A DNA stretch of 64,000 nt from Chloroflexi bacterium HGW-Chloroflexi-10 (GTDB lineage: Bacteria > Chloroflexota > Anaerolineae > Anaerolineales > Anaerolineaceae): the NCBI GenBank assembly GCA_002840755.1, contig PHBZ01000003.1, positions 224,630 through 288,629 of the forward strand. The letters run 5' to 3'. Positions 17,216 through 25,599 of the stretch are shown piece after piece; the first letter of the stretch is position 1, and every line of letters begins with the position of its first letter. The translations under genes were made by a program, and so were the position numbers. The notes beneath the pieces were generated by a model, which did no database searches, was not told the DNA's origin, and was given only the letters and a program-made list of their open reading frames with translations.

Positions 17216-18223
17216 TTGACAGTTACAATTCGGGATGTAGCAAAAAAAGCAGGTTGTTCCATAAAAACCGTGTCCAGGGTTGTTAATCAGGAATTGCATG
17301 TAAAACCTGAACTGCGTAAACTGGTGCTTTCTGTGATTGATGAATTGGGTTATGTACCCAATATTTCTGCGCGACGGTTAGTACAAAAGCGCTCCTATAC
17401 AATCTGTATTATGCTGCATGCCTCCGGTACGTTTCAGTCTTCATTAATTTCCAAAGTGCTAGATCTTGGTTATGAAGGCAACTATGATATTCTGATTCAA
17501 ACTTATTACCCATCCTTTTCAACTTCACGGAACAAAATAGCCGCTTTGATTAATGAGCGTCGAATTGATGGATTGGTAACGACGCAACCTTGTGATAGTG
17601 ATCCTTTCTTAAATGAATTGATTAAAAACAGCAAACTTCCCCATGTCCATATTGCACCCTTGAATCCAACGGGAGGGACTCCCTATGTCTCTGCTGAAGA
17701 TTATACGGGTGCGTATCAGATGACAGAACGATTGATTGAGCTTGGACATTATCGGATTGGATTATTGATGGGTTTGCGAAACCATCGAACCAGTCTGGAC
17801 CGCTTATATGGATTTCGGGCCGCAATGGAACACCATAACCTTCCATTTAATGAACAGTTAGCTGTAGATTCGGAAGACAATTTTCCAGGCGGATATACAG
17901 CTGCCCGAATCCTTATGGGGCTTAGCCATGCACCCAGTGCGATTTTTGCTTTAAGCGATGAAGCAGCGGCGGGAGCTTTGTATGCATTAAATGAATTGGG
18001 AATTGGAGTGCCTGCCCAGGTTTCTTTGGTTTCCTTTGGAGATATGGGATTCAGTCACCAGATCTGGCCAGGGATAACCACTGTGAAATACCCTATTGAA
18101 AAAATTGTTGAGCAATCCGTAAATATGTTGATTGATTTGGTGGAAGGACGCCAAGCAAGTGCAAAACAAGTGATTTTCCCAATGACCATTGTAGAACGGG
18201 GATCAACTGCACCGAAAAACTGA
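17216..18223 (+). CDS. LacI family transcriptional regulator
   Basis: The 335-residue protein begins with a LacI helix-turn-helix (TIRDVAKKAGCSIKTVSRVV, residues 4-23) and the hinge-helix region LGYVPNISARRLVQKRS. A periplasmic-binding-like sensor domain follows (EDYTGAYQMTERLIELGHYRIGLLMG, later ALSDEAAAGALYALNELGI). Its start is TTG, with GAGG four bases upstream; an in-frame stop directly before it excludes a longer protein. It lies between the corrinoid protein and CobW-like genes, and three LacI-type palindromes mark promoters of this island, so it is their probable repressor. No copy of the palindrome is seen at its own promoter, where only a TATAAT at 17178-17183 is visible. The effector is unknown. 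Confidence 0.93.
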   Translation: MTVTIRDVAKKAGCSIKTVSRVVNQELHVKPELRKLVLSVIDELGYVPNISARRLVQKRSYTICIMLHASGTFQSSLISKVLDLGYEGNYDILIQTYYPSFSTSRNKIAALINERRIDGLVTTQPCDSDPFLNELIKNSKLPHVHIAPLNPTGGTPYVSAEDYTGAYQMTERLIELGHYRIGLLMGLRNHRTSLDRLYGFRAAMEHHNLPFNEQLAVDSEDNFPGGYTAARILMGLSHAPSAIFALSDEAAAGALYALNELGIGVPAQVSLVSFGDMGFSHQIWPGITTVKYPIEKIVEQSVNMLIDLVEGRQASAKQVIFPMTIVERGSTAPKN

Positions 18224-18343
18224 AAACGGGGAACAGCATGGCTCCTTTGCTTTCGGAATACGGTTTTTGCGGAAACTCAGATGACTGGACAAAAAAAGAA
18301 AAAAGTGGTCCTGAACAAGGATCATTTTTATATTAACAGTCTG

Positions 18344-18372
18344 TTGACAACGTTGTCATTTACGTATATAAC
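18344..18372 (+). promoter_or_regulatory. Promoter of the CobW-like gene
   Basis: TTGACA (18344-18349) and TATAAC (18367-18372) are 17 bases apart. As at 12610-12638, the -35 box is embedded in the operator palindrome. Confidence 0.75.
18345..18358. promoter_or_regulatory. LacI-type operator, copy 3
   Basis: TGACAACGTTGTCA is identical to copy 1 over all 14 bases, and the match extends to TTGACAACGTTGTCATTTA. It covers the -35 box of the CobW-like gene, implying repression by occlusion. Confidence 0.87.
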
Positions 18373-18411
18373 TATTAGATCAACAAATAGTGTTTATGGA
18401 AAAGGTGTATG

Positions 18412-19497
18412 ATGAAAATTCATTTGGTTGGCGGCTTTTTGGGCAGTGGTAAAACAACAGCGATTATTTCGGCTTCCAAATCATTAATGGCAAAAGGATT
18501 AAAAATCGGGGTAATCACCAATGACCAAGGAAAATATCTGGTGGATACCCATTTCTTACGTCTGGAAGATATCCCAACAGTAGAAGTGAATGGCGGCTGC
18601 TTTTGTTGTAATTACACCAATTTTGATGAATCGCTGGATTTACTTACGGCGCGTTTCCGACCGGATATTATTTTTGCTGAATCGGTCGGCTCCTGTGCCG
18701 ATATTGTGGCGACAGTTTTGCAACCGTTATTAAAGTATAAAGGAAATTCACCTGAAGAAACCAGTTTATCTGTTTTCACCGATGCCCGTTTGTTGAAGGC
18801 TTTTCTGAATGGCAGAGATCTTCCCTTTCAAGAAGGGGTAATCTATATTTTTGAAAAGCAGATTGAAGAAGCCAACATTCTGGTGATTAATAAAATTGAC
18901 CTGTTGGATCAAAAAGACGCAAATGAATTAGTCCGGGTCACACAACTCAAATATCCTGAGAAAGTTATTATTGCGCAATCATCTTTATCCCCGGACACGG
19001 TTCACCCATGGTTAGAGAGATTAAACAGTAATCCTACATATGCTCTGGATACTCCCTTAAGCATCGATTATCGAATCTACGGATCGGGGGAACAGATATT
19101 GGCCTGGTATGATAGTGTTTATCAATTGTCAGGAGAGGCTGATCAAATACTATCCTGGATAAATCAATTTATCACCACTATCAGAGATAGGATTATGCAA
19201 GAGGAAATTTCGGTTGGGCACTTAAAGTTTTTGGTGAGTGATGGTATACATCATCAAAAATTCAGTATTACCAGCGGAGACTATGCCGAAAACACAGTAG
19301 ACATGCTCAACAAACTATACCGATCTCCAATACAGCTGATTACAAATGCCCGCCTGGAATGCCCGCAACACCAAATACAGCAAATATTTCATGGGGTAAT
19401 TGATCAAATGAAATCCTGGCAGGCGATTGATTGTTTTATTCAAGAAGAGCAATCTTTTCACCCTGGATTCCCTGAACCTACCCACAGGTTAATTTAA
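18412..19497 (+). CDS. CobW/HypB/UreG-like G3E GTPase
   Basis: The 361-residue protein is a P-loop GTPase of the G3E class: Walker A GGFLGSGKTT (7-16), the metal-binding CxCC motif GGCFCCN (61-67), a DARLLKAFL region and the base-recognition motif NKID near 160. G3E proteins insert or hand over metal centres, for example cobalt in B12 enzymes, nickel or zinc. Two ATGs are adjacent (18409 and 18412); AAAAGG is better spaced for the second. The gene has its own operator-overlapping promoter and so belongs to the same regulon as the corrinoid genes. Delivery of cobalamin or zinc to the methyltransferases is a reasonable inference. Confidence 0.88.
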   Translation: MKIHLVGGFLGSGKTTAIISASKSLMAKGLKIGVITNDQGKYLVDTHFLRLEDIPTVEVNGGCFCCNYTNFDESLDLLTARFRPDIIFAESVGSCADIVATVLQPLLKYKGNSPEETSLSVFTDARLLKAFLNGRDLPFQEGVIYIFEKQIEEANILVINKIDLLDQKDANELVRVTQLKYPEKVIIAQSSLSPDTVHPWLERLNSNPTYALDTPLSIDYRIYGSGEQILAWYDSVYQLSGEADQILSWINQFITTIRDRIMQEEISVGHLKFLVSDGIHHQKFSITSGDYAENTVDMLNKLYRSPIQLITNARLECPQHQIQQIFHGVIDQMKSWQAIDCFIQEEQSFHPGFPEPTHRLI

Positions 19498-19583
19498 TAC
19501 GATAACCTGAATAGTTGGACCGATTAGTTCACAAAGTTCCGGTATCGTTTTTAATATTTTTTATGCCCTTACTGAAGCGGACT

Positions 19584-19613
19584 TTCACGGCCTGCATTTT
19601 TTTGGATTATAAT
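19584..19613 (+). promoter_or_regulatory. Candidate near-leaderless promoter of the parvulin-like gene
   Basis: A perfect TATAAT (19608-19613) ends seven bases before the ATG at 19621. A weak -35 (TTCACG, 19584-19589) lies 18 bases upstream. No ribosome site is present. Confidence 0.45.
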
Positions 19614-19620
19614 CAGCAAA

Positions 19621-20547
19621 ATGAAAAATCTTCGCGGAATACTCATCGTAATAATTATTATGCTTTGGGTAACCAGTTGTAGTAATACACTAACCCAAAC
19701 ACCGTTACCTGGATCTACATTACAACCAGGCAATACCGAGCCGGAGAATTTACCTACCGAAATTGTGCCTATTCCAACAATCACACCTACTTTAGTGCCG
19801 GCGGCGGCCTGGGTGAATGGTGAGCCGATTTACCTCAGTGATTTCGAGGAAGACTTCCAACGCTATCTGGCCTCACAACCAACTTCCGAAGAAGAGACGG
19901 ATGGAGAAATTGGCCGTGCTGTTGTGCTGGAAAATATGATTGATATTTTGTTGTTAGCCCAGGCTGCACGTGAAGCTGGCTTTGTTTTGGATGAGGTTCT
20001 TTACGAGCAACGCTTTTCTGCTCTGGTAGAAAAAACAGGCGGGCAAGAAATATTTAATACCTGGCTGAAAGAAAACCAATATTCTGCTGAAAGTTTTGCG
20101 CGTGTCTACCGTCTGGATATTGAATCATCCTGGATGCGCGATAGAATCCTGGCTGAAGTGCCCACAAGTATGGAGCAGATTCGTGCCAGACAGATTATGG
20201 TACAAGGAAAAACTTTGGCTGAAGAAATCCATTCACGGCTTGTAAATGGCGCGGACTTTGCAACCTTAGCCTGGGGATATGATCCACTTACTGGTGGAGA
20301 ATTGGGTTGGTTCCCCCGCAATTATCTGGTATTGGTGGAGGTAGAAAACGCGGTATTTGAATTACAGCCGGGTGAATTTACGGAAATTCTGGAGACCGAT
20401 TACGGTTACCAGATCGTTCAGGTGATGGAACGCGAGCCGAACCGCCCTTTAACTCAGGATGCCCTGTTTGCCCAACAACGACTGGCTCTCGCACAATGGA
20501 TGGAAAGTCGCAAAACTCAAAGTGAAATTCGTCTGGAACTGAATTAG
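19621..20547 (+). CDS. Parvulin-type peptidyl-prolyl isomerase lipoprotein (PrsA/SurA-like)
   Basis: The 308-residue product has a signal with lipobox VTSC (Cys20), a Pro/Thr-rich spacer to about residue 60 and a SurA-like helical region that starts AAWVNGEPIYLSDFEEDF. A PpiC/parvulin domain spans about 183-272 (IRARQIMV, NGADFATLAWGY, GGELGWFPR, YGYQIVQVMERE). It would assist folding of exported proteins on the outer face of the membrane. It is followed 23 bases later by a membrane-anchored protein on the same strand. The start is supported by the TATAAT seven bases upstream. Confidence 0.9.
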   Translation: MKNLRGILIVIIIMLWVTSCSNTLTQTPLPGSTLQPGNTEPENLPTEIVPIPTITPTLVPAAAWVNGEPIYLSDFEEDFQRYLASQPTSEEETDGEIGRAVVLENMIDILLLAQAAREAGFVLDEVLYEQRFSALVEKTGGQEIFNTWLKENQYSAESFARVYRLDIESSWMRDRILAEVPTSMEQIRARQIMVQGKTLAEEIHSRLVNGADFATLAWGYDPLTGGELGWFPRNYLVLVEVENAVFELQPGEFTEILETDYGYQIVQVMEREPNRPLTQDALFAQQRLALAQWMESRKTQSEIRLELN

Positions 20548-20570
20548 CGTCTGGTGGACTGGAGGAAAAT

Positions 20571-21302
20571 TTGAGCGAAAAACACCGCAGAAAAAAATCC
20601 GGTGACGGATTTTGGAACATCATGACAATGCTCGTGTTGTTAGTTACGCTGGGTGTACTTACACTTCAGGGAACCATATTTTTGAACCCATATGCGGCGT
20701 TTAATCCTTTTCCACCGTTTGAAATGCCTGAAAATATTGTTTTACCTACCGCAACAGAAACATCTGCTTTGCTTCCGGATATCTGGACCGAAACACCCAC
20801 TGAAACACTATTACCCAGCGCTACGATTGAGGTGACACCTACAACCGAATTGGTGCTTCAGGAGGGGACTCCAGTAGTGGAAGAAACACCTCTGTTACCT
20901 ACCGAAACACCGTTTGCCGGGTATTATTCTTTCGCAGCCCAAGTTCCCCCCAATTTAATAAACAGTACCATTTTTAAACCTGATCAGGGCTGCAACTGGT
21001 TAGGCGTGGCCGGACAGGTGTTTGATTTGCAAGGACGTCCAGTGAAAGGAATTCGGGTCTGGCTGCGTGGTTCTATAGACAATAAACGGGTAGATTTTTT
21101 GGGATTGACGCTTGATTCTTCTCCGTATGGTCCTTCAGGATTTGAATTTACATTGGCAGATAAACCTTTTAACAGCACTGGAAAGCTCTCTATTCAATTG
21201 TTGGATCAGGCTGGTATTCCAATTTCGAACCAGATTTTTTTTGACACATTTGATGATTGTGAGCGTAACCTGATATTAATCAATTTCAAACAGGTGCGTT
21301 AA
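20571..21302 (+). CDS. Membrane-anchored protein with Pro/Thr linker and a beta-sandwich-like domain
   Basis: The start is TTG, with GGAGG five bases upstream, giving 243 residues. One membrane segment (IMTMLVLLVTLGVLTLQGTIF, about 17-37) is followed by a Thr/Pro/Glu-rich linker to about residue 110 and a C-terminal domain of some 120 residues. The pattern GVAGQVFDLQGRPVKGIRVWL recalls carboxypeptidase-regulatory-like or transthyretin-like folds. It is cotranscribed with the parvulin-like lipoprotein. Its last 17 bases overlap the end of the convergent gene at 21286. The function is unknown. Confidence 0.7.
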   Translation: MSEKHRRKKSGDGFWNIMTMLVLLVTLGVLTLQGTIFLNPYAAFNPFPPFEMPENIVLPTATETSALLPDIWTETPTETLLPSATIEVTPTTELVLQEGTPVVEETPLLPTETPFAGYYSFAAQVPPNLINSTIFKPDQGCNWLGVAGQVFDLQGRPVKGIRVWLRGSIDNKRVDFLGLTLDSSPYGPSGFEFTLADKPFNSTGKLSIQLLDQAGIPISNQIFFDTFDDCERNLILINFKQVR

Positions 21303-21831
21303 TCAATTCTGCCAAATCTACCCATACCTGAGCTTCAATATACCTTTCGGGACCTAACTTGCCTTGCGGGTTCCAATTTTGGGGTAAGCCAAATTCGGAA
21401 ATGATTTCTGCTATTTCTGGCAAAGTATACACCTGGCCGCGATATGGTTTACCATCCTGGTAACGCATGGCAGGGAAAGAATCGCCATAGGTAAAGCTGA
21501 TAGCTTCTGTAGGGATGGTGGAGAGGGGGTATTGAATTTCGGATCCCTGGTGATACCATTGTTTTACCCATTCGCAAGCGCCTAAAATGAAATAATATGG
21601 GTGCAATAAGCGTGGTTTACCACCTTTTTGTATGAATTTCGTTCGGATGATTTCTTCCAGTTCGAGACGAATTTTCAGGTAATCAAGTGGCCGCTGTGCA
21701 GCAAAACCCACGCCAGAAAGGCGAATTTTTTCGAGCAGACCCTCGGCTTCAGCCAATGGGAGGTGTGTCAGGCTGCGGTTTGGACCTTGTGCTGCATCAT
21801 AATAATGGAATATTGCAGACGGTATGGCCAT
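21286..21831 (-). CDS. Conserved-looking hypothetical protein
   Basis: The 181-residue soluble protein has no motif I recognise. It is rich in aromatic residues (HPYYFILGACEWVKQWYHQG, SFTYGDSFPAMRYQDGKPYR) and has no signal or membrane segment. It lies 15 bases downstream of the DUF711 gene on the same strand, so it is probably the third gene of a SpoU-DUF711 operon. No convincing ribosome site precedes the ATG. Length, frame and operon position support it as a real gene. Confidence 0.6.
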   Translation of the reverse strand: MAIPSAIFHYYDAAQGPNRSLTHLPLAEAEGLLEKIRLSGVGFAAQRPLDYLKIRLELEEIIRTKFIQKGGKPRLLHPYYFILGACEWVKQWYHQGSEIQYPLSTIPTEAISFTYGDSFPAMRYQDGKPYRGQVYTLPEIAEIISEFGLPQNWNPQGKLGPERYIEAQVWVDLAELINAPV

Positions 21832-21846
21832 ATTAATTTTTTAAAT

Positions 21847-23094
21847 CTAAAATGTATAATCAGGTGGGTTTTGTTTGCGGGGTTGCAAGGAAAAAGATTT
21901 CTGATCGGTTGCAAACAGGTTTTGCAGTGGCATCGAATCCAATTCCAGGACACGTCCATTGGCGAAATATTCAAAATCAAAGCTGGTCAAGTCACCGGCT
22001 TGTTTGCCAGGCACCGGCATTGCCCGAACAGTTAAAGGTTTGCGTAAACGGCTGGCCAATGCAGCTATATCCAGCAGCAAGGCTTCTAGTTCTTGGGATG
22101 ATGTATTTCCTGGTAATGGAATGGTGTCTAACCCGGTACCGCACACCGCTGAGAACATCAGTAAATCTTTAATAGAGAGTGTTTGGTCGATAGAGCGTTT
22201 GGCGAGAATAGAATCCTCCAAAAGTGGAAGCATCAATCCATTAAACCCGGTACGCGGCCAGTTTCCCCGATCCAATGTATCGGCCAGAAATGCAGCGGCG
22301 GCAAGAGAGCCATGTTTGCCCAGTTTACCCGGACCCAAAAGCTCCAACGCATTTCCCAGGGAACATGAGTCGATGGGAAAAGGCGCCACAGAAAAATCAA
22401 ACCCCTGAAAGACGATGCGAGTGTCGATCAAGAGCTCACTGAGGATAGTTGCCATTTGATTGGCATGTTCTTCCAGGCGGAGGATCAGATTTTCCCTGGC
22501 TTGTAACAATGAGCCGGCGATTGAAAAAGATTCAACAACCTCATCCGCGCCTTCGACAGCAATGGCAATGGAAGGAGGTTGACCTTTGCTATGGAAAGAA
22601 CCGGGGAAAAATGGCCCGAACGGGGGCATATATGCGAGGGCACTGAAACGCAAATTGGCAAACCCATCGGCTTCGAAATGGGCAGCCTGGTTTACGATTT
22701 GCGCACAGGCCCGAATGGCGGTCAGTCTGATTCCATTGGGTTCGTCCGCAATGACCCCGGAGAAAAAGGTTTTATTAGTTTCCTTCAAGAGATCTGGAAG
22801 CATAGCGTAACTTTCGGGTGCTTCAATCAGAGCCGGCCCCAGCGAAAGATAATCGAACCCAGCTTGAACAGCCTGTTTTTCCAGCTTTTTTGCCAAATTG
22901 ATGACGCTCCGGACATTGCCACCATTAATCATCAGTGTGAATGGGATGGTGGAAATCCGGCAGGTTTGCACTGTGTATCCGGCGTTTGGAAATGCAACCC
23001 TGGCAACATCGATTAACTCGCCAAATTGAGTGAATGTCTGGTTGGCGTGTATGTCAGTGGGATCATAAAAGCAGGTGATAGAGCGAATTTTCAT
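21847..23094 (-). CDS. DUF711 (UPF0210) family protein
   Basis: The 415-residue protein matches the DUF711 family, cytosolic proteins with a pyruvate formate-lyase-like barrel and unknown activity. Typical segments are MKIRSITCFYDP at the N-terminus, RFSALAYMPPFGPFFPGSFH near 175-195 and GCTLD-like VCGTGLDTIPLPGNTS near 340. Its ATG overlaps the stop codon of the upstream RNA methyltransferase (ATGA), so the two are translationally coupled. Its reaction cannot be named. Confidence 0.85.
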   Translation of the reverse strand: MKIRSITCFYDPTDIHANQTFTQFGELIDVARVAFPNAGYTVQTCRISTIPFTLMINGGNVRSVINLAKKLEKQAVQAGFDYLSLGPALIEAPESYAMLPDLLKETNKTFFSGVIADEPNGIRLTAIRACAQIVNQAAHFEADGFANLRFSALAYMPPFGPFFPGSFHSKGQPPSIAIAVEGADEVVESFSIAGSLLQARENLILRLEEHANQMATILSELLIDTRIVFQGFDFSVAPFPIDSCSLGNALELLGPGKLGKHGSLAAAAFLADTLDRGNWPRTGFNGLMLPLLEDSILAKRSIDQTLSIKDLLMFSAVCGTGLDTIPLPGNTSSQELEALLLDIAALASRLRKPLTVRAMPVPGKQAGDLTSFDFEYFANGRVLELDSMPLQNLFATDQKSFSLQPRKQNPPDYTF

Positions 23095-23873
23095 GTAGAC
23101 CTCTGTCGGACTGTTTCGAATAATAAAATACTGGCGGCAATGGCTGCATTCAGTGATTCCATTTTTCCCGGCATGGGAATAGATAAAGCCATATCTGTGG
23201 ATTGACGTGCCTGAAGACCTGCGCCTTCGGCCTCGTTACCAACCAGAATGGCGCTTGGTTTTCGTAGATCGGCCTGCCAACAGCTGGTTGGAGCCTCTGC
23301 GGCGGCCATGTAAATGGTTAATGGTTGGGGATTGTTCTTGCAAATTTCTACAATTTGCGGCCATTCCATTTTAAAAACAGGCAATAGAAAGTGAGCCCCC
23401 ATGCCGGCACGTAGTACCTTTGGCGCCAAATGGTCGGTACAGCCTGCGGTAAGCAAAACAGCCTGGACACCTGCCGCTGCAGCTGTCCGCAATAGGGTTC
23501 CCAGGTTTCCCGGGTCGCGAATCGTATCGCAAATAAGAATAAAATCCAGTTGTTTGGGCATAGAGGGCTGTGGGAAGTGCATTACAGCCAAAATTCCCTG
23601 GGAGGTTTCTGTATCGGTCATTTTTTGCATGATGGATAAGGCAACCTCTTCCACAGGAATACCAGCGTGAATAAACCGATCGATCAGCAAACGACCGCGT
23701 TCCGAAAGGTTATCCGCAAAAAAAACACTTTCAGTTTGCCATTGGGCGGCAAAGGCTTCTTCCACCAGGCGCACACCTTCTATTACACAGGTCTGAGATT
23801 TTTTGCGTTCTTTAGATTGAGAGAACAATGCGCGAATAGTTTGAATTTTCTGGTTTTTGTCGGATGTAATCAT
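23091..23873 (-). CDS. SpoU/TrmH family RNA 2'-O-methyltransferase
   Basis: The frame is open from 23990, but GGAG five bases before the ATG at 23873 marks the start, giving 260 residues. An N-terminal substrate-binding domain (VIEGVRLVEEA) precedes the SPOUT domain with its three motifs: DPGNLGTLLRTAAAAG, LVGNEAEGAGL and IPMPGKMESLNAAIAASILL. These bind SAM in the knotted fold and place a 2'-O-methyl on rRNA or tRNA. It follows the rplT terminator on the same strand and overlaps DUF711 by four bases. Confidence 0.92.
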   Translation of the reverse strand: MITSDKNQKIQTIRALFSQSKERKKSQTCVIEGVRLVEEAFAAQWQTESVFFADNLSERGRLLIDRFIHAGIPVEEVALSIMQKMTDTETSQGILAVMHFPQPSMPKQLDFILICDTIRDPGNLGTLLRTAAAAGVQAVLLTAGCTDHLAPKVLRAGMGAHFLLPVFKMEWPQIVEICKNNPQPLTIYMAAAEAPTSCWQADLRKPSAILVGNEAEGAGLQARQSTDMALSIPMPGKMESLNAAIAASILLFETVRQRST

Positions 23874-23914
23874 GATAACTCCGCGATTAATTGTACCTGA
23901 AAGCTGGTAAAACA

Positions 23915-23942
23915 AAACCGGTTGGTGATTACCAACCGGTTT
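23915..23942 (-). terminator. Terminator of infC-rpmI-rplT
   Basis: AAACCGGTTGGT and ACCAACCGGTTT form a perfect 12-bp stem with a four-base loop (GATT on the plus strand). On the minus strand the stem is followed by a T-rich stretch. It lies 25 bases after the rplT stop. Confidence 0.88.
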
Positions 23943-23967
23943 AATTCGCGCATCAAATTTTATTGTT

Positions 23968-24318
23968 TTATGCCTCTTTAGCTTTTGCAATCACTGCTGC
24001 GAAAGCTTGAGGATCACGAACAGCCAGATCAGCCAGCATTTTGCGGTTAATCAGAATGTTCGCTTCACGCATGCCGAAAATCAGCTTGCTGTAGCTAATA
24101 CCGTTCAGACGGGCACCCGCATTGATACGGGTAATCCATAAACGGCGCAAATCGCGCTTGCGAACGCGACGATCGCGCGTTGCATACCAAAGGCTTTTGA
24201 GCATAGCCTCATTCGCACGGCGGAAGAGTTTACTTCTGGTGCCGAACTGGCCTTTGGTGATCTTTAATATTTTTTTATGCCGGCGGTTACCTGTTGGTCC
24301 GCTTTTTACACGTGACAT
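23968..24318 (-). CDS. rplT: 50S ribosomal protein L20
   Basis: The 116-residue basic protein has the L20 layout: MSRVKSGPTGNRRHKKILK at the N-terminus, KSLWYATRDRRVRKRDLRRL in the middle and a globular end. L20 binds 23S rRNA early in assembly. It is the last gene of infC-rpmI-rplT, 95 bases after rpmI, and a strong terminator follows. GGAGTTATTT precedes the ATG. Confidence 0.97.
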   Translation of the reverse strand: MSRVKSGPTGNRRHKKILKITKGQFGTRSKLFRRANEAMLKSLWYATRDRRVRKRDLRRLWITRINAGARLNGISYSKLIFGMREANILINRKMLADLAVRDPQAFAAVIAKAKEA

Positions 24319-24413
24319 AAATAACTCCTTTGCGAACCCTTGGGCGCCAGTGATTTAATCACTTGTTGAAACACCCAATAGCTGCACTAAAACATGAATA
24401 CAAACAGCCTGAC

Positions 24414-24638
24414 CTAGAGATAGGGGGCCAGACGACGGATGCGCTGGGCAATTTTGTTACCTTTGACTTCAATCATCTCAGATAACAAAGCCTTGGTGCG
24501 TTTCGAGGTGCGACGGCGCAAATGGCTTTTGCCGCCCTTGGTACGAACCAATTTGCCCGACCCGGTCAAGCGAAACCTTTTCGAGGTTGCTTTATGGGTC
24601 TTCATTTTGATTTTGCCGGTTTGTGGTTTGCGAGGCAC
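24414..24638 (-). CDS. rpmI: 50S ribosomal protein L35
   Basis: From a GTG at 24638 the product is 74 residues, close to the usual 64-66 of L35. It contains KTHKATSKRFRLTGSGK and the Arg/Lys-rich SHLRRRTSKRTKALL segment. The longer frame to 24665 is not used because GAGGAG lies seven bases before the GTG. It sits between infC and rplT, the classical order. Confidence 0.94.
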   Translation of the reverse strand: MPRKPQTGKIKMKTHKATSKRFRLTGSGKLVRTKGGKSHLRRRTSKRTKALLSEMIEVKGNKIAQRIRRLAPYL

Positions 24639-24747
24639 TTTTTTACTCCTCAAAATAAGATTCAATAAAATTCGCGGTCAGCACATTACATGCGCGACCG
24701 CGAATTATACTATACAATAATTGATTCGAGAAGCGATTCAGAGAATT

Positions 24748-25431
24748 TTATTCTTCTTCGTTTTCATCAGTACTATCATCGTCAACGATATCATCATCTT
24801 CGTCAAGATCGATATCTTCAAATTCTTCTTCGGAAATTTCGAGGTCTTTTACAGACAATAAGTCGAGCTCTACTTTTTGGGATGAACTACTGACTATAAC
24901 TTTGGGTTTTTTGCCGGGACCTTTCGTCGGTGTAAGCATCATCGACATATTACGTCCTTCGATGTTGGGCTTTTGTTCCACAATGGCGATATCGGCTAAT
25001 TCTGCGGCAATCTCTTTCAGATCTTCCAATGCAATTTCCGGGTAGGTAATTTCACGTCCACGGAAGCGAACGGTCACTTTTACCTTCATACCATCTTCCA
25101 ACCAGCGGCGGGCATCACGGGTTTTGAAACCACGATGATGTTCGTTGGTTTTGGGACGCAAACGGATTTCTTTGATTTCGATCTTGGTTTGAGCTTTTCG
25201 AGCTTCCCGTTCTTTCTTGGTACGCTCATACAAAAACTTTCCAAAATCCATCACGCGGCAAACCGGCGGGTTAGCTGCGGGTGCGACCTCTACAAGATCT
25301 AATTCTGCCTGGTGTGCGATTTCCATCGCTCTTTGGGCGGTTACAACACCAATGTTTTCTCCCTCGGGACCAATCAGGCGAACTTCTTTGACACGAATTT
25401 GTTCATTGATACGAAAATTTGACGTACTGAT
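24748..25431 (-). CDS. infC: Translation initiation factor IF-3 (probable AUC start)
   Basis: IF-3 keeps ribosomal subunits apart and rejects non-standard start codons. The N-domain NFRINEQIRVKEVRLIG and the C-domain KVTVRFRGREITYPE and KPNIEGRNMSMML are intact. The last 35 residues or so are an unusual acidic tail of Asp/Glu. No ATG or GTG lies in a suitable place. A strong AAAGGAG is followed after seven bases by ATC (25431-25429), which would give 227 residues starting with (I/M)STSNFRINEQ. The only alternative is TTG at 25464, upstream of that ribosome site. A non-canonical start fits IF-3 autoregulation, known for the AUU start of E. coli infC. Confidence 0.93.
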   Translation of the reverse strand: MSTSNFRINEQIRVKEVRLIGPEGENIGVVTAQRAMEIAHQAELDLVEVAPAANPPVCRVMDFGKFLYERTKKEREARKAQTKIEIKEIRLRPKTNEHHRGFKTRDARRWLEDGMKVKVTVRFRGREITYPEIALEDLKEIAAELADIAIVEQKPNIEGRNMSMMLTPTKGPGKKPKVIVSSSSQKVELDLLSVKDLEISEEEFEDIDLDEDDDIVDDDSTDENEEE

Positions 25432-25502
25432 AGCTTCTCTCCTTTTAATTTTTGGGACGAACAATTCTTGATGACAAGAGTGTTCTTTCCATAATCTTTT
25501 TT

Positions 25503-25532
25503 AATATACCATAGTTTGAAGCGTACCGTCAA
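25503..25532 (-). promoter_or_regulatory. Promoter of infC-rpmI-rplT
   Basis: On the minus strand TTGACG (25532-25527) and TATATT (25508-25503) are 18 bases apart. The leader to the infC start would be about 65 bases. It lies between the hairpin after thrS and infC, so the ribosomal-protein operon can be read independently of thrS. Confidence 0.65.
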
Positions 25533-25560
25533 TAAATGGTACGAATAAACGGGGATATAA

Positions 25561-25590
25561 GGAGAGGTTCTTCAGTTTAAGGACCTCTCC
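25561..25590 (-). terminator. Hairpin after thrS
   Basis: GGAGAGGTTCTT and AAGGACCTCTCC pair with one mismatch around a short loop, ten bases past the thrS stop codon. The following T-run on the minus strand is weak, so termination may be partial. Confidence 0.5.
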
Positions 25591-25599
25591 TTAAAATTA

